Shown: positions 32,256 through 42,217, counted from the first letter of the stretch. The stretch is DNA of 64,000 nt from Kroppenstedtia guangzhouensis (GCF_014637345.1 NZ_BMEX01000004.1:297001-361000); one strand, 5' to 3'. Translations and numbers: made by a program. The notes: a model not told the origin generated them from the letters alone.

Positions 32256-33875
32256 ATGGGCAAAAAGTTTAATGTGGCGCTGGCGCTTTTGCTGGTTGCC
32301 AGTCTGGCTCTGACTGCTTGCGGCGGCGTGGATCAAAGCCAGGGGGGCAGCAGCGGGAAGCAAGTGCTCAACCTGACTGAAACTCAGGAGCCGCCGGGGC
32401 TGGACAGCTCCAAAACGACCGATACTGTCTCCTTCAGCGTTCTCAACAACGTGATGGAAGGGCTGTACCGCCTCGACAAGAACAATGAGCCGGTGGAGGG
32501 CATGGCGGAAAGTGTGGATATCAGCAAAGATAAGAAAACCTACACCTTTAAACTCCGGGATGCCAAGTGGAGTGACGGCGAACCGGTGAAGGCTCAAGAC
32601 TTTGAATATTCCTGGAAGCGGGCTCTCGATCCGAAAACCAAATCCGAATATGCTTACATGCTGTACCCCATCAAAGGTGCTGAAGCGTATAACAGCAAAA
32701 AAGGAAAAGCGGACGATGTAGGCGTGAAGGCCCTCGATGACAAAACCCTGGAAGTGAAACTGGAGCAACCGATTCCCTACTTCCTCGGTCTGACCGCCTT
32801 CGCCACCTTTAACCCGCTCCGTCAGGACATCGTTGAGGAGCACGGCGAAAAGTACGCCACCGAGCCGGACAAAATGGTCTACAACGGCCCCTTCGTCCTG
32901 TCCGAATGGAATCACAACAAAGACTTCCAGTACAAAAAGAACGACAACTACTGGGACAAAAAGACGGTCAAACTGGATGAGATCAATGTCAGCATCGTAA
33001 AAGACATGAACCAGAAGATGAACCTGTATTCCACAGGGAAAGTGGACTTCACCAGCTTGGGTGAAGATTACGTGGATAAGTACCAAGGCAAGCCGGATGT
33101 ATACCAGCACAATGAGGCCACCAACTTCTACCTGCAATTCAACACCAATAATGAGTTCCTTGATAACGCCAAGATCCGGAAAGCCATCTCCATGGCCATT
33201 GACCGGAAGACGCTGACGGATAAGATTTCCAAGAACGGCTCTGTTCCGGCCGGTGCCCTCGTGCCCCCGGCGGTGCAAGGCCCTGAAGGCAAATCCTTCC
33301 GGGATCTGGCAGGTAAAGAATATATCAAGCATGATCCCAAGGAAGCCAAGAAACTCCTGGAAGAAGGCATGAAGGAAGCCGGGATCAAGAAGATCCCGAA
33401 GCTCGAACTTCTCGGCTATGACTCCAGCGGTGCCAAGAAGGATCAAGAGTTTATCAAAGAACAGCTGAACAAAAATCTGGGGATCGATGTGGATCTGCGC
33501 CCGATGTCCTTTGACCAGAAGTTGAAGCTGGAAAGCGCAGGGGACTTCCAAATCAGTTACGCCGGTTGGGGTGCCGACTACAACGACCCGATGACCTTCC
33601 TGGATCTGTGGGTGACCGGTGGTTCCTTCAACCGCGGTGATTGGAGCAACAAAGAATATGATAAATTGATCAAGAAGTCCAAGACCAACCCGGACTTCGA
33701 CGAGCGGATTAAAGATCTGGTCAAAGCGGAGGAGCTCCTGATGGAAGAAGCGGCGATCGCACCTCTCTACTACCGCTCCCAGCTGTTCCTGCGCCAAACC
33801 TATGTGAAGGATCTGTACACGCATCCCTTCGGTGCCGACTTCTCCTATAAGTGGGCTCATATCGAAGGTAAATAA
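32256..33875 (+). CDS. oppA: Peptide ABC transporter substrate-binding lipoprotein 2
   Basis: A 539-residue lipoprotein (lipobox LALTAC) closely related to the gene before it, sharing EPPGLDSSKTTDTVSFSVLN, MEGLYRLDK, DAKWSDGEPVKAQDFEYSW and FAGW-like GWGADYNDPMTFLDLW. It delivers oligopeptides to the OppBCDF importer encoded directly downstream. AAGGGGGG precedes ATG 32256. Codon use is noticeably GC-ending and lysine-rich, typical of highly expressed binding proteins. A 16-bp intercistronic hairpin separates it from oppB. Confidence 0.9.
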   Translation: MGKKFNVALALLLVASLALTACGGVDQSQGGSSGKQVLNLTETQEPPGLDSSKTTDTVSFSVLNNVMEGLYRLDKNNEPVEGMAESVDISKDKKTYTFKLRDAKWSDGEPVKAQDFEYSWKRALDPKTKSEYAYMLYPIKGAEAYNSKKGKADDVGVKALDDKTLEVKLEQPIPYFLGLTAFATFNPLRQDIVEEHGEKYATEPDKMVYNGPFVLSEWNHNKDFQYKKNDNYWDKKTVKLDEINVSIVKDMNQKMNLYSTGKVDFTSLGEDYVDKYQGKPDVYQHNEATNFYLQFNTNNEFLDNAKIRKAISMAIDRKTLTDKISKNGSVPAGALVPPAVQGPEGKSFRDLAGKEYIKHDPKEAKKLLEEGMKEAGIKKIPKLELLGYDSSGAKKDQEFIKEQLNKNLGIDVDLRPMSFDQKLKLESAGDFQISYAGWGADYNDPMTFLDLWVTGGSFNRGDWSNKEYDKLIKKSKTNPDFDERIKDLVKAEELLMEEAAIAPLYYRSQLFLRQTYVKDLYTHPFGADFSYKWAHIEGK

Positions 33876-33905
33876 ACGGATCGACACTGGCAGATCCCAT
33901 AGACA

Positions 33906-33950
33906 GCGCGAGAAGGTATATGCCAGCCCTGGCATATACCTTCTGTGCGC
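33906..33950 (+). promoter_or_regulatory. Large intercistronic stem-loop between oppA2 and oppB
   Basis: AGAAGGTATATGCCAG (33911-33926) is a perfect complement of CTGGCATATACCTTCT (33929-33944), with GCGC/GCGC outside. There is no T-run. Such hairpins after binding-protein genes protect the upstream mRNA from 3' exonucleases and reduce permease expression. Confidence 0.75.
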
Positions 33951-34001
33951 TAATCATAACAATTTTGTTTGATTTAAAGTTTTTTGAGAAAGGGGAGTGG
34001 A

Positions 34002-34934
34002 ATGATGGGGCGGTATATTCTGCAACGGATGGCCTATATGCTGATCACGCTCTGGGTCATTATCACCTTTACCTTTTTCCTGATGCACTTGATGCCCGGT
34101 TCCCCCTTGCAAAACGTGGAAAAAATTCCGGAGGAACTGCAGGAAGCAATCCTGAAAGAATATGGGCTGGATAAACCCCTGCCTGTACAATATGTTCAAT
34201 TTCTGGGCAACCTCGCCCAAGGAAGCCTGGGCTATTCTTACAAATATGACGGTCGCAGTGTCACGGATCTCTTGATGCAAGGATTTCCGGCTTCCGCTCA
34301 ATTGGGGATTCAATCCATCATCTTCGGCAGCCTGGTCGGAGTATTGTTGGGATCTATTGCCGCTCTTCGCCGTGGCACTTGGGTGGATAACACCGCCAAT
34401 GTGATTTCAGTCCTCGGGTACTCGGTGCCCAGCTTTGTGATTGCCACCCTCCTCTCCTATTATGTGGGAGTGAAATGGGGGATCTTGCCCACCGGTTTGT
34501 GGGGATCCTTTCAACACACCATTTTACCGACACTCTCCCTCTCCTTCCTGGTGATCGCCACGATTGCCCGCTATATTCGGACAGAGATGTTGGAAGTACT
34601 GGGACAGGATTATATGAAGACAGCCAAAGCCAAGGGTTTGAGTCGAACAGCCTCCATTGGACGTCATGCCCTGCGCAATGCGTTGATTCCGGCGGTGACG
34701 GTGATGGGACCCTTGGTGATCGGATTGATCACCGGTTCCTTGGTGGTGGAGCAGATCTTCGCCGTGCCGGGCATGGGCTGGATGTTCGTGGAATCGATTC
34801 AGGTGAAGGATTATACGGTCATCATGGGGGTTACCATCTTCTACAGCGCCTTGTTGATCATCAGTATTTTCCTGATCGATATACTGTATGGTGTGATTGA
34901 TCCCCGGATCCGTATTTCGGGAGCGAAGGAGTGA
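34002..34934 (+). CDS. oppB: Oligopeptide ABC transporter permease OppB
   Basis: A 310-residue membrane protein with six helices. It has an N-terminal YILQRMAYMLITLWVI helix, the EAA-loop region MLEVLGQDYMKTAKAKGLS and the C-terminal EQIFAVPGMGWMFVESI. It forms the membrane channel with OppC. The start is ATG 34002 behind AGGGGAG; the frame opens at TTG 33984 without a site. The TGA overlaps the region of the oppC ribosome site. Confidence 0.92.
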   Translation: MMGRYILQRMAYMLITLWVIITFTFFLMHLMPGSPLQNVEKIPEELQEAILKEYGLDKPLPVQYVQFLGNLAQGSLGYSYKYDGRSVTDLLMQGFPASAQLGIQSIIFGSLVGVLLGSIAALRRGTWVDNTANVISVLGYSVPSFVIATLLSYYVGVKWGILPTGLWGSFQHTILPTLSLSFLVIATIARYIRTEMLEVLGQDYMKTAKAKGLSRTASIGRHALRNALIPAVTVMGPLVIGLITGSLVVEQIFAVPGMGWMFVESIQVKDYTVIMGVTIFYSALLIISIFLIDILYGVIDPRIRISGAKE

Positions 34935-34939
34935 TCGGG

Positions 34940-35866
34940 ATGGAGACGACCAAGAATCTGACACCGGATCTGTTTGAACCGGCGGAAACAGATGTGAAGG
35001 AACAGGAGCAAATCGCCCGCAAAAAACTCACCTTCTGGGGGGATGTCTGGCGCCGGTTTCGTTCCAATAAAGGAGCGCTGATCGGAGGCATCCTGCTGCT
35101 GATTATTGCGGTTATGGCCTTTATTGGACCGGATATGAACCCGTACACCTATCGGGCACAGGACTACAGTGTCATCAATAAGGAAGCCTTCGGGGATCAC
35201 TGGTTCGGAACCGACGCTCTGGGTCGGGATCTTTGGACACGAACCTGGTACGGGGCGGGAATCTCTCTGCTGATTGCCCTTTTGGCTGCAGCTTTTGACC
35301 TGTTTATCGGGGTTCCCTACGGCTGTATCTCCGGCTATTACGGCGGACGGGTGGACAACTGGATGCAGCGCATTATTGAAGTGCTCTATGGGATTCCCAA
35401 TCTGGTCGTCATCATTCTGTTGTTGTTGTGGCTGGATCCGGGAATTTTCGCTATTGCCCTGGCGATGGGGATTACCGGTTGGATCACCATGGCCCGGGTG
35501 GTGCGTGGTGAGATGCTGAAGCTGAAATCCCAGGAGTATGTTTTGGCCGCCCGCACTCTGGGTGCGAGCACCTCCCGGATGCTGGTCAAGCATATGCTGC
35601 CCAACGTGATGGGGCCGGTCATTATCACCATTATGTTTTCCATACCGACAGCGATTTTCTTTGAAGCTTTCCTCGCCTTTATCGGGTTGGGGATCCGCCC
35701 GCCGGAAGCCAGCCTGGGTGTGCTGATTGAAGAAGGGTATAAGCAGTTGCAATTGTATCCGTATCAGTTGTTTTATCCGGCGGCTGTCTTGTCATTGATC
35801 ATGTTCGCCTTTAACCTGGTGGGTGATGGACTGCGGGACGCTTTGGATCCGAAATTGCGTCAATAA
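34940..35866 (+). CDS. oppC: Oligopeptide ABC transporter permease OppC
   Basis: A 308-residue permease with a charged N-terminal tail (about 1-35), then RRFRSNKGALIGGILLL, DHWFGTDALGRDLWTR and the EAA loop KLKSQEYVLAARTLGAS. It pairs with OppB in the oligopeptide importer. ATG 34940 is behind AAGGAG that overlaps the oppB end. It is followed by oppD after 19 bases. Confidence 0.92.
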   Translation: METTKNLTPDLFEPAETDVKEQEQIARKKLTFWGDVWRRFRSNKGALIGGILLLIIAVMAFIGPDMNPYTYRAQDYSVINKEAFGDHWFGTDALGRDLWTRTWYGAGISLLIALLAAAFDLFIGVPYGCISGYYGGRVDNWMQRIIEVLYGIPNLVVIILLLLWLDPGIFAIALAMGITGWITMARVVRGEMLKLKSQEYVLAARTLGASTSRMLVKHMLPNVMGPVIITIMFSIPTAIFFEAFLAFIGLGIRPPEASLGVLIEEGYKQLQLYPYQLFYPAAVLSLIMFAFNLVGDGLRDALDPKLRQ

Positions 35867-35885
35867 GAAAGGAGGGACTGATTAT

Positions 35886-36920
35886 ATGGAGAAGCAAAAT
35901 CTGTTGGAAGTACGGGACCTGCACGTATCCTTCAAAACTTACAATGGCGAAGTGCAGGCGGTGCGCGGTGTCAGCTTCGATGTGAAAAAAGGAGAGACTG
36001 TGGCGATCGTCGGAGAGTCCGGTTGCGGGAAGAGTGTCACCTCTCAAACTATTATGAGATTGATCCCGCAACCCCCGGGCTGGATTAAATCCGGTGAAAT
36101 CCTGTTTGACGGACAGGACTTGACCAAGCTGTCAGAGAAACAGATGGAGGCGGTTCGGGGAAAAGAGATCGCCATGATTTTCCAGGATCCGATGACCTCC
36201 CTGAATCCGACCATGACGGTGGGTAAACAAATTATGGAGGGTTTGATCAAGCACCAAAATTTAGGGAAAGACCAAGCCCGGGAGCGGGCACTGGAAATGT
36301 TGCGGCTGGTCGGAATCCCCAGTCCGGAAAGACGGATCAATCAATATCCTCACCAGTTCAGTGGCGGGATGCGGCAGCGGGCCATGATCGCCATTGCCCT
36401 GGCCTGTGCGCCGAAACTGCTGATCGCCGATGAGCCGACGACGGCTTTGGATGTGACGATTCAGGCCCAGATCCTGGACTTGATGAATGATTTGAAGGAG
36501 AAGCTGGAAACCTCAACCATTCTGATCACCCACGATTTGGGTGTGGTAGCGGAAACTGCCGATCGTGTGGTGGTCATGTACGCGGGGAAAGTGATTGAAA
36601 CCGGAACGGTGGATGAAATTTTCTATCGTCCGCGCCATCCTTACACTTGGGGGCTGATGGGGTCGATGCCGCGACTGGATCTCTCCAGGGAAAAGGAACT
36701 GACCCCGATTTTGGGAACCCCGCCGGATCTTCTTTCTCCGCCGAAAGGTTGTCCCTTTGCGGGTCGCTGTAAGTATGCAATGAAAATTTGCAAACAGCAG
36801 ATGCCTGAAACCACTTCCCTTCAGGAGAGTGGATCCCATCAAGTGGCCTGCTGGTTGGAGCACCCGATGGCACCTGCGGTGGAACCGCCAGTTGAAATGG
36901 TAGGAGGGGGTTCAAAATGA
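35886..36920 (+). CDS. oppD: Oligopeptide ABC transporter ATPase OppD
   Basis: A 344-residue ATPase: Walker A GESGCGKS, signature [16 protein letters not shown], Walker [13 protein letters not shown], and the OppD C-terminal cysteine-rich tail [14 protein letters not shown]. It binds ATP for peptide uptake with OppF. AAAGGAGGG precedes ATG 35886. Its TGA overlaps the ATG of oppF (ATGA). Confidence 0.93.
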   Translation: MEKQNLLEVRDLHVSFKTYNGEVQAVRGVSFDVKKGETVAIVGESGCGKSVTSQTIMRLIPQPPGWIKSGEILFDGQDLTKLSEKQMEAVRGKEIAMIFQDPMTSLNPTMTVGKQIMEGLIKHQNLGKDQARERALEMLRLVGIPSPERRINQYPHQFSGGMRQRAMIAIALACAPKLLIADEPTTALDVTIQAQILDLMNDLKEKLETSTILITHDLGVVAETADRVVVMYAGKVIETGTVDEIFYRPRHPYTWGLMGSMPRLDLSREKELTPILGTPPDLLSPPKGCPFAGRCKYAMKICKQQMPETTSLQESGSHQVACWLEHPMAPAVEPPVEMVGGGSK

Positions 36921-37930
36921 GCACAGCGGAGCCCAAAGTGGAAAAGATTCTCGAAGTGAAGCAAGTCAAAAAGCACTTCAACATGGGCCGCAATCAGGTG
37001 GTTCGGGCGGTGGACAATGTCACCTTTGATGTATACAAAGGGGAGACCTTGGGTCTTGTCGGCGAATCCGGCTGCGGCAAGTCCACCATCGGCCGGACGA
37101 TTATCCGCCTGTATGAAGCGACCGAGGGGGAGATCCGGTTTAAGGGGGAGACTACCAAGGATCTCAAGGGAAAAAGTCTGAAGAAGTTCAACCGGGAGAT
37201 GCAGATGATCTTCCAGGATCCTTATGCTTCCTTGAACCCTCGCATGACTGTAAGCGATATTATCGCCGAAGGATTGGATATCCACGGATTGGCTCAAGGG
37301 GAAGAACGGCGTCAAAAGGTAGTTGAGCTTCTGAAAACCGTCGGCCTCAATGAAGAGCACGCCGACCGTTTCCCCCATGAGTTCAGTGGCGGACAGCGGC
37401 AACGGATCGGTATTGCCCGCGCTCTCGCGGTAGATCCCGACTTTATCATCGCTGACGAGCCCATTTCCGCATTGGATGTGTCCATCCAGGCCCAAGTGGT
37501 CAACCTGATGAAAAGATTGCAACGGGAAAAGGGATTGACCTATCTGTTTATCGCTCATGACCTGTCTATGGTGAAATATATCAGTGACCGGGTCGGAGTG
37601 ATGTATCTCGGGAACTTGGTCGAGTTGGCGGACAGCCAGGAACTGTATGACACCCCCCTTCATCCGTATACGGAAGCATTGCTGTCAGCGGTTCCGATCG
37701 CTGATCCCGATGTGGGGAAACAACGGGAACGCATCATCTTGAAGGGAGACGTTCCCAGTCCGATCGATCCTCCCAGCGGTTGTCGTTTCCGGACCCGTTG
37801 CCCGAAGGCGATGGATATCTGTGCCCAGGTCGTTCCTAAATGGCAGGAAGTCCGTCCGATGCACTGGGTGGCTTGCCATTTGTATGAGGAAGAATCCCTC
37901 AAAAAGGAACAAGCGAAGAAAGAGGATTAA
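36917..37930 (+). CDS. oppF: Oligopeptide ABC transporter ATPase OppF
   Basis: A 337-residue ATPase: [37 protein letters not shown], and a C-terminal Cys motif [14 protein letters not shown]. It is the second nucleotide-binding subunit. The start overlaps the oppD stop by four bases (ATGA), so translation is coupled. An intrinsic terminator ends the operon. Confidence 0.93.
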   Translation: MSTAEPKVEKILEVKQVKKHFNMGRNQVVRAVDNVTFDVYKGETLGLVGESGCGKSTIGRTIIRLYEATEGEIRFKGETTKDLKGKSLKKFNREMQMIFQDPYASLNPRMTVSDIIAEGLDIHGLAQGEERRQKVVELLKTVGLNEEHADRFPHEFSGGQRQRIGIARALAVDPDFIIADEPISALDVSIQAQVVNLMKRLQREKGLTYLFIAHDLSMVKYISDRVGVMYLGNLVELADSQELYDTPLHPYTEALLSAVPIADPDVGKQRERIILKGDVPSPIDPPSGCRFRTRCPKAMDICAQVVPKWQEVRPMHWVACHLYEEESLKKEQAKKED

Positions 37931-37937
37931 TCGATCT

Positions 37938-37968
37938 CCCCTGAACCGAATCGGTTCAGGGTTTTTTT
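37938..37968 (+). terminator. Intrinsic terminator of the opp operon
   Basis: CCTGAACC/GGTTCAGG stem with a five-base loop followed by a seven-T run. Confidence 0.9.
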
Positions 37969-38166
37969 GATTCATAGGGTCCGAACGTATGTGCCTGTTT
38001 ATTATACCACAGGCGAAGCCTTTATTCTCCCGATCCGTAAATAAAAACTTTTGAAGGGGTCGGCGATTCACGCCAAGGGGAATTTCGGGCATGGGGATCC
38101 ACTCGCTCCTGAGCGATTTCGAGGTTACGGCCGGCTGTCGGAAGGACCGTAGTTATTTCATTCAAC

Positions 38167-38200
38167 CAACAACCGCCGGTATGGATTCCGGCGGTTGTTG
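38167..38200. terminator. Strong hairpin downstream of the NifU-like gene
   Basis: CAACAACCGCCGG and CCGGCGGTTGTTG, perfect 13 bp with an eight-base loop. It lies 18 bases after the stop of the leftward NifU-like gene; no immediate T-run on either strand. Confidence 0.65.
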
Positions 38201-38218
38201 AGTCAATCCTAAGTTTTT

Positions 38219-38440
38219 TTACAATACTTGTTCCACTTCCGTGACCTCGGGGATTTCCTCCATCAAGGCCCGCTCGATCCCTGCCTTCAAAGTGATGGTG
38301 GAGCTGGGGCAGCTGCCGCAGGCTCCGAGGAGTCGAACTTTTACCACTCCATCCTCGATGTCCACCAATTCCACATCGCCACCGTCCCGTTGAATGAAAG
38401 GACGAAGTTTATCCAGGACTTCCTGCACTTGTTCTTTCAT
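38219..38440 (-). CDS. NifU C-terminal-domain Fe-S scaffold protein
   Basis: A 73-residue NifU-type domain like Bacillus Yut[21 protein letters not shown] and [20 protein letters not shown] with the CxxC cluster site. It carries [4Fe-4S] or [2Fe-2S] clusters to target proteins. The start at 38440 is behind AAAGGAGT. It stands alone, divergent from mccA. Confidence 0.88.
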   Translation of the reverse strand: MKEQVQEVLDKLRPFIQRDGGDVELVDIEDGVVKVRLLGACGSCPSSTITLKAGIERALMEEIPEVTEVEQVL

Positions 38441-38677
38441 ATGACATACTCCTTTCCGGAAAGAGAGTCACCCGATCCATCTATTGATTAGGGTTTGACA
38501 TTAGCTACTTTTGATCCGTTACCCGGTGGGAAACGATCCTCACTTCCATTATACAGGATCACGGAGATTCTGTCTTGGGTGAATCAAGCACAGGGGATGC
38601 AGGTGTTTCTCCAATGTTGTTCCTCATGATAAGATGAAAGGGGTAACATGATTGGGAATATGGGAAGAGGGATGTTT

Positions 38678-39604
38678 ATGAAGCATGTATATGAGGATAT
38701 CAAGGAATTGATCGGCTGGACACCGATCGTGAGAATCAAGAGTTTTTCTGTGCCAAAGGGTGTCGAGCTTTATGCGAAATTAGAGTATCTCAATCCGGGA
38801 GGCAGCGTCAAGGACCGCCTTGGTCTGTCCCTGATCAAGGCGGGGGAAGAAACGGGGCAGTTGAAGCCGGGAGGTACAATCATTGAGCCCACTGCCGGAA
38901 ACACGGGAATTGGACTGGCCTTGGCGGCGGTGGGAACCGGTTATCGGGTGATCTTTGTCGTTCCGGAAAAATTTTCTCAGGAGAAGCAGGAGCTGATGCG
39001 CGCCCTGGGGGCGGAAGTGGTGAACACTCCCACTGAAGAGGGTGTGCGCGGAGCGATTGCCAAGGCAAAGGAATTGACCGAGGCCATCGAGGGTGCCTAC
39101 TGTCCCCAGCAATTTGGCAACCCGGCCAATCCCCAGGCACATTATGAGACCACGGGTCCGGAGATCTGGAAACAGATGGACGGGCAATTGGATGTGTTTG
39201 TGGCGGGAGCCGGTTCCGGAGGAACTTTTATGGGCTGCGCCCGTTATCTCAAAGAGCAGAATCCCGGGATCAAAACGGTGATCGTGGAACCGGAAGGATC
39301 CATTCTCGGGGGAGGCGAGCCTGGTCCCCATAAAACGGAGGGGATCGGAATGGAGTTCCTGCCGGAGTATATGGACCCTTCTTATTTTGATGCGGTTCAT
39401 ACCGTTTTGGATCGGGATGCGTTCCGGAGAGTGAAAGAACTGGCCCGTCAAGAAGGGATGCTGGTGGCCAGCTCTTCCGGGGCAGCCTTCCATGCAGCTC
39501 TGGAAGAAGCGAAACAGGCCGCTCCCGGTTCCCGGATTGTGGTGATTTTTCCCGATGGAAGTGAACGTTATCTCAGCCAACAAATCTATGGAGAAGGAGA
39601 GTAA
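38678..39604 (+). CDS. mccA: Cystathionine beta-synthase-type PLP enzyme MccA
   Basis: A 308-residue PLP-dependent beta-replacement enzyme. It has the lysine in NPGGSVKDRLGLSLI, phosphate-binding GNTGIGLALA, and GAGSGGTFMGCARYLKEQ. Together with the gene downstream it matches the Bacillus mccAB pair, in which MccA joins O-acetylserine (or serine) and homocysteine to cystathionine. A plain cysteine synthase is the alternative. ATG 38678 is preferred (GAGG seven bases upstream). It is followed three bases later by mccB. Confidence 0.85.
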   Translation: MKHVYEDIKELIGWTPIVRIKSFSVPKGVELYAKLEYLNPGGSVKDRLGLSLIKAGEETGQLKPGGTIIEPTAGNTGIGLALAAVGTGYRVIFVVPEKFSQEKQELMRALGAEVVNTPTEEGVRGAIAKAKELTEAIEGAYCPQQFGNPANPQAHYETTGPEIWKQMDGQLDVFVAGAGSGGTFMGCARYLKEQNPGIKTVIVEPEGSILGGGEPGPHKTEGIGMEFLPEYMDPSYFDAVHTVLDRDAFRRVKELARQEGMLVASSSGAAFHAALEEAKQAAPGSRIVVIFPDGSERYLSQQIYGEGE

Positions 39605-39607
39605 AGG

Positions 39608-40741
39608 ATGCGAATAGATACCAAATTAATCCATGGCGGTATCTTCGGGGATGAGCGAACCGGTGCCGTCAGTGTTCCGATTTATCAGGTTTCCACCTAT
39701 AAGCAGGATGCGATCGGCCAACATCGGGGCTACGAATATTCCCGTACGGGCAATCCCACCCGGGAGGCCCTGGAGAAATTGATCGCCGATCTGGAAAACG
39801 GCTCCCGAGGATTTGCCTTCGCTTCCGGAATGGCGGCCATTTCCACCGTAACTTCCCTGTTTGACCAGGGAGACCATCTGGTGATGGGGGATGACGTTTA
39901 CGGTGGGACTTACCGGGTGATGAGTAAAGTATTCAACCGGTTGGGAATCTGGAGCGATTTTGTGGATACCAGCTGTCCAGAGGAAGTGGAGGCGGCCATT
40001 CGCCCTGAGACAAAAGCCATCTTCATGGAAACTCCCAGCAATCCCCTCCTGAAGGTGACGGATATCGGGAAAATGGCGGAGATCTGCCGCAGTCACGGAT
40101 TGCTTTTGATCGTGGATAACACCTTCCTCACTCCTTATTGGCAAAACCCTCTCGATCTGGGTGCGGATATCGTTCTTCACAGCGCCACCAAGTATTTGGG
40201 AGGGCACAGTGATGTGGTGTCGGGACTGGTGGTAGTGAAGGATGAGGAATTGGGAGAGCGGATTCACTTCCTGCAGAATTCCATGGGAGGAATCCTGCCA
40301 CCCCATGATTCATGGTTGTTGATCCGGGGCATCAAGACCTTGGGGCTTCGGATGAGGCAACATGAGGCTACCAGCCGGAAACTGGCTGAATGGCTGAAGG
40401 GCCGATCCGATATTGAGCAAGTTTTTTATCCCGGTCTGCAAGACCACCCCGGTCATTCCATCGCGGCGAAGCAGGCCCGGGGGTTTGGAGGAATGATCTC
40501 CTTTGATGTGGGAGGCGGCTCCCGTGCAGAACAGGTGCTGTCCAAAACCCGCTTTTTCACCCTGGCGGAAAGTTTGGGCGCGGTGGAAAGTTTAATCTCG
40601 GTGCCTGCCCGGATGACCCATGCTTCCATTCCTCCGGAACGACGCCGGGAGCTGGGGATCACCGACGGACTGATCCGGATTTCCGTGGGGGTGGAGGATC
40701 CGGAAGATCTTTTGGGAGATTTGGATCAGGCGCTCCGCTGA
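39608..40741 (+). CDS. mccB: Cystathionine gamma-lyase-type PLP enzyme MccB
   Basis: A 377-residue Cys/Met-metabolism PLP enzyme: YQVSTYKQDAIGQHRGYEYS, FASGMAAISTV, and the PLP lysine in HSATKYLGGHSDVVSG. It completes reverse transsulfuration by splitting cystathionine to cysteine, 2-oxobutyrate and ammonia, or acts as homocysteine gamma-lyase. GAGAAGGAG precedes ATG 39608. It forms an operon with mccA. Confidence 0.87.
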   Translation: MRIDTKLIHGGIFGDERTGAVSVPIYQVSTYKQDAIGQHRGYEYSRTGNPTREALEKLIADLENGSRGFAFASGMAAISTVTSLFDQGDHLVMGDDVYGGTYRVMSKVFNRLGIWSDFVDTSCPEEVEAAIRPETKAIFMETPSNPLLKVTDIGKMAEICRSHGLLLIVDNTFLTPYWQNPLDLGADIVLHSATKYLGGHSDVVSGLVVVKDEELGERIHFLQNSMGGILPPHDSWLLIRGIKTLGLRMRQHEATSRKLAEWLKGRSDIEQVFYPGLQDHPGHSIAAKQARGFGGMISFDVGGGSRAEQVLSKTRFFTLAESLGAVESLISVPARMTHASIPPERRRELGITDGLIRISVGVEDPEDLLGDLDQALR

Positions 40742-40761
40742 CAAGGGAGGAGAGGATTTGA

Positions 40762-41094
40762 ATGAAGGTGGAAGTGTTGGTGTATGGAGCTCGCGAGCTT
40801 TGTCCCAGTTGTGTCAACCTTCCGTCCTCGGAAGAGACGGCCTCTTGGCTGTCAGCGGCATTGGGACGAAAATACGGGGATCAGGTGTTGGTCCGCTATG
40901 TGGATATTCATCATCCAACGGGGGAGGAGGAAACAGCTTTCTCCCGTCGGGTGGTAAAGGAGGATCTCTGGTACCCGGTGGTAGTCATTGACGGGGAGAT
41001 TGTTGGAGAAGGAAATCCCCGTCTGAAAGAGATTCAACACAAATTGAAGGAGTTGGGGATTACTCCGGTGGAGACGGATGTGAAAAAGGAATGA
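40762..41094 (+). CDS. YuzD-family thioredoxin-like protein
   Basis: A 110-residue protein with a CPSC motif in ARELCPSCVNLPSS and a thioredoxin-like layout (VRYVDIHHP; YPVVVIDGEIVGEG). It resembles the DUF1462/YuzD family of putative disulfide oxidoreductases; function unproven. GGGAGGAGAGG precedes ATG 40762, 20 bases after mccB, so it may belong to that operon. Confidence 0.75.
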   Translation: MKVEVLVYGARELCPSCVNLPSSEETASWLSAALGRKYGDQVLVRYVDIHHPTGEEETAFSRRVVKEDLWYPVVVIDGEIVGEGNPRLKEIQHKLKELGITPVETDVKKE

Positions 41095-41102
41095 GTGAAA
41101 TT

Positions 41103-41136
41103 AACGGGCCTCTTCCCATCTGGGAAGGGGCCCGTT
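41103..41136. terminator. Terminator-like hairpin between yuzD and the sortase gene
   Basis: AACGGGCC/GGCCCGTT stem with an inner CTTCCC/GGGAAG extension. It has little T on the plus side; it lies between convergent genes. Confidence 0.6.
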
Positions 41137-41176
41137 GATACCGGATTGAAATCTTTTGAAATTTGTAGGCAGGTTA

Positions 41177-41785
41177 TTATTCATTTTTCTTGCTGTCTAT
41201 CAGCTCTGCACGGATGATGTAACGCTGGGGTGCGCTGCCCACCAGGTTGAAGGGATAGCAGGTGATCAGGGACATATCGGGCTGATCGTGGGGGACGATG
41301 ACACTGCGGTCATGCTCATCGACGATGAACATTTTGCGGATCTGATAGGTATAGGTATGATGATTCATTTTAACATAGATTTTGTCCCCTTTTTTCAACT
41401 CTCCCGCTCGTCGAAACGTGGTTTCCCGATGTCCGGCGAGAACAGAGTGACCCGTTTCACCGGGGAGTACCGTCCCAAATCCGATATACTGGCCGACTCC
41501 TTTGGCGAGCTCCTCATGATCTGTTCCATAGATGATGGGCAGGACGGCGCCAATGCGGGGAATGAACAATTGTCCGATCTGATCTCCTTTTTTCGGTTTG
41601 AAATCGGTGTCGATCCCTTTCTTTTTGGAAGGCTTATTCTCCAGGTTATCCCAATCGTCAGCGATGGACATCGCCAGTTTGGGATCCTGGACGACCACGC
41701 GGATCTGGTCCCACCACTGGTATCCGTTATAGGCTACGAGGGAAAGACCGGCAACAATCAGGAAGATGGCAATACCTCGGGCCAA
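41177..41785 (-). CDS. Class D sortase
   Basis: A sortase of 202 residues from TTG 41785. One N-terminal transmembrane helix (IAIFLIVAGLSLVAYNGY) is followed by a sortase beta-barrel with GETGHSVLAGHRETTFR (catalytic His) and MSLITCYPFNL (catalytic Cys), then Arg in PQRYIIRAEL. It attaches surface proteins to peptidoglycan, in spore formers often in the mother cell or forespore. TTG 41785 has AGGAGG nine bases upstream; the frame opens further but without a site. No substrate with an LPxTG-like tail was seen. Confidence 0.85.
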   Translation of the reverse strand: MARGIAIFLIVAGLSLVAYNGYQWWDQIRVVVQDPKLAMSIADDWDNLENKPSKKKGIDTDFKPKKGDQIGQLFIPRIGAVLPIIYGTDHEELAKGVGQYIGFGTVLPGETGHSVLAGHRETTFRRAGELKKGDKIYVKMNHHTYTYQIRKMFIVDEHDRSVIVPHDQPDMSLITCYPFNLVGSAPQRYIIRAELIDSKKNE

Positions 41786-41956
41786 GTCGATATTCCTCCT
41801 CGTATATAACATCGAATCAGCCAAATTTTATACAAAGACAGTGTATCATGTCGAATGGAGGGAAACAATCATCGACCCATCGCTTTTGCTTCCATGACCA
41901 AACCAGTTACAATAAGACAAGGTCCCGATCCGGGAAAAACCAAGGGGTGATTCCCA

Positions 41957-42217
41957 ATGAACCCGATGGTGGAATTTTGCATCAACCGGTTGACACCGGA
42001 TGTGGAGAAGATCAAGGATGAATTGGAGGCGGATCCGGAAGTGGAAATTCTGGAAACCCCTTGTCTGGGCAACTGTGAAATCTGTGCCCAATCCCCTTAT
42101 GCTCTGGTGAACGGTGAAATTGTCACGGGAAGAGATGGGGAGGAACTTTTGCAAAATATTCGCCGGGAGATCAAGGAACAACAAAAAAAATGGGATGATC
42201 TGCTCGATCTGCTTTGA
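41957..42217 (+). CDS. YuzB-family protein (DUF1450)
   Basis: An 86-residue protein with VEFCINRL at the start and TPCLGNCEICAQSPYALVNG in the middle. Three cysteines (CxxxxCxxC-like) match YuzB/DUF1450 proteins, which are thought to have a thioredoxin-like fold. Function unknown. AAGGGGTG precedes ATG 41957. Confidence 0.8.
   Translation: MNPMVEFCINRLTPDVEKIKDELEADPEVEILETPCLGNCEICAQSPYALVNGEIVTGRDGEELLQNIRREIKEQQKKWDDLLDLL

Noticed and set aside
32187..33935. Minus-strand frame opposite oppA copy 2
   Set aside because: Shadow; the lipoprotein with lipobox on the plus strand is certain.
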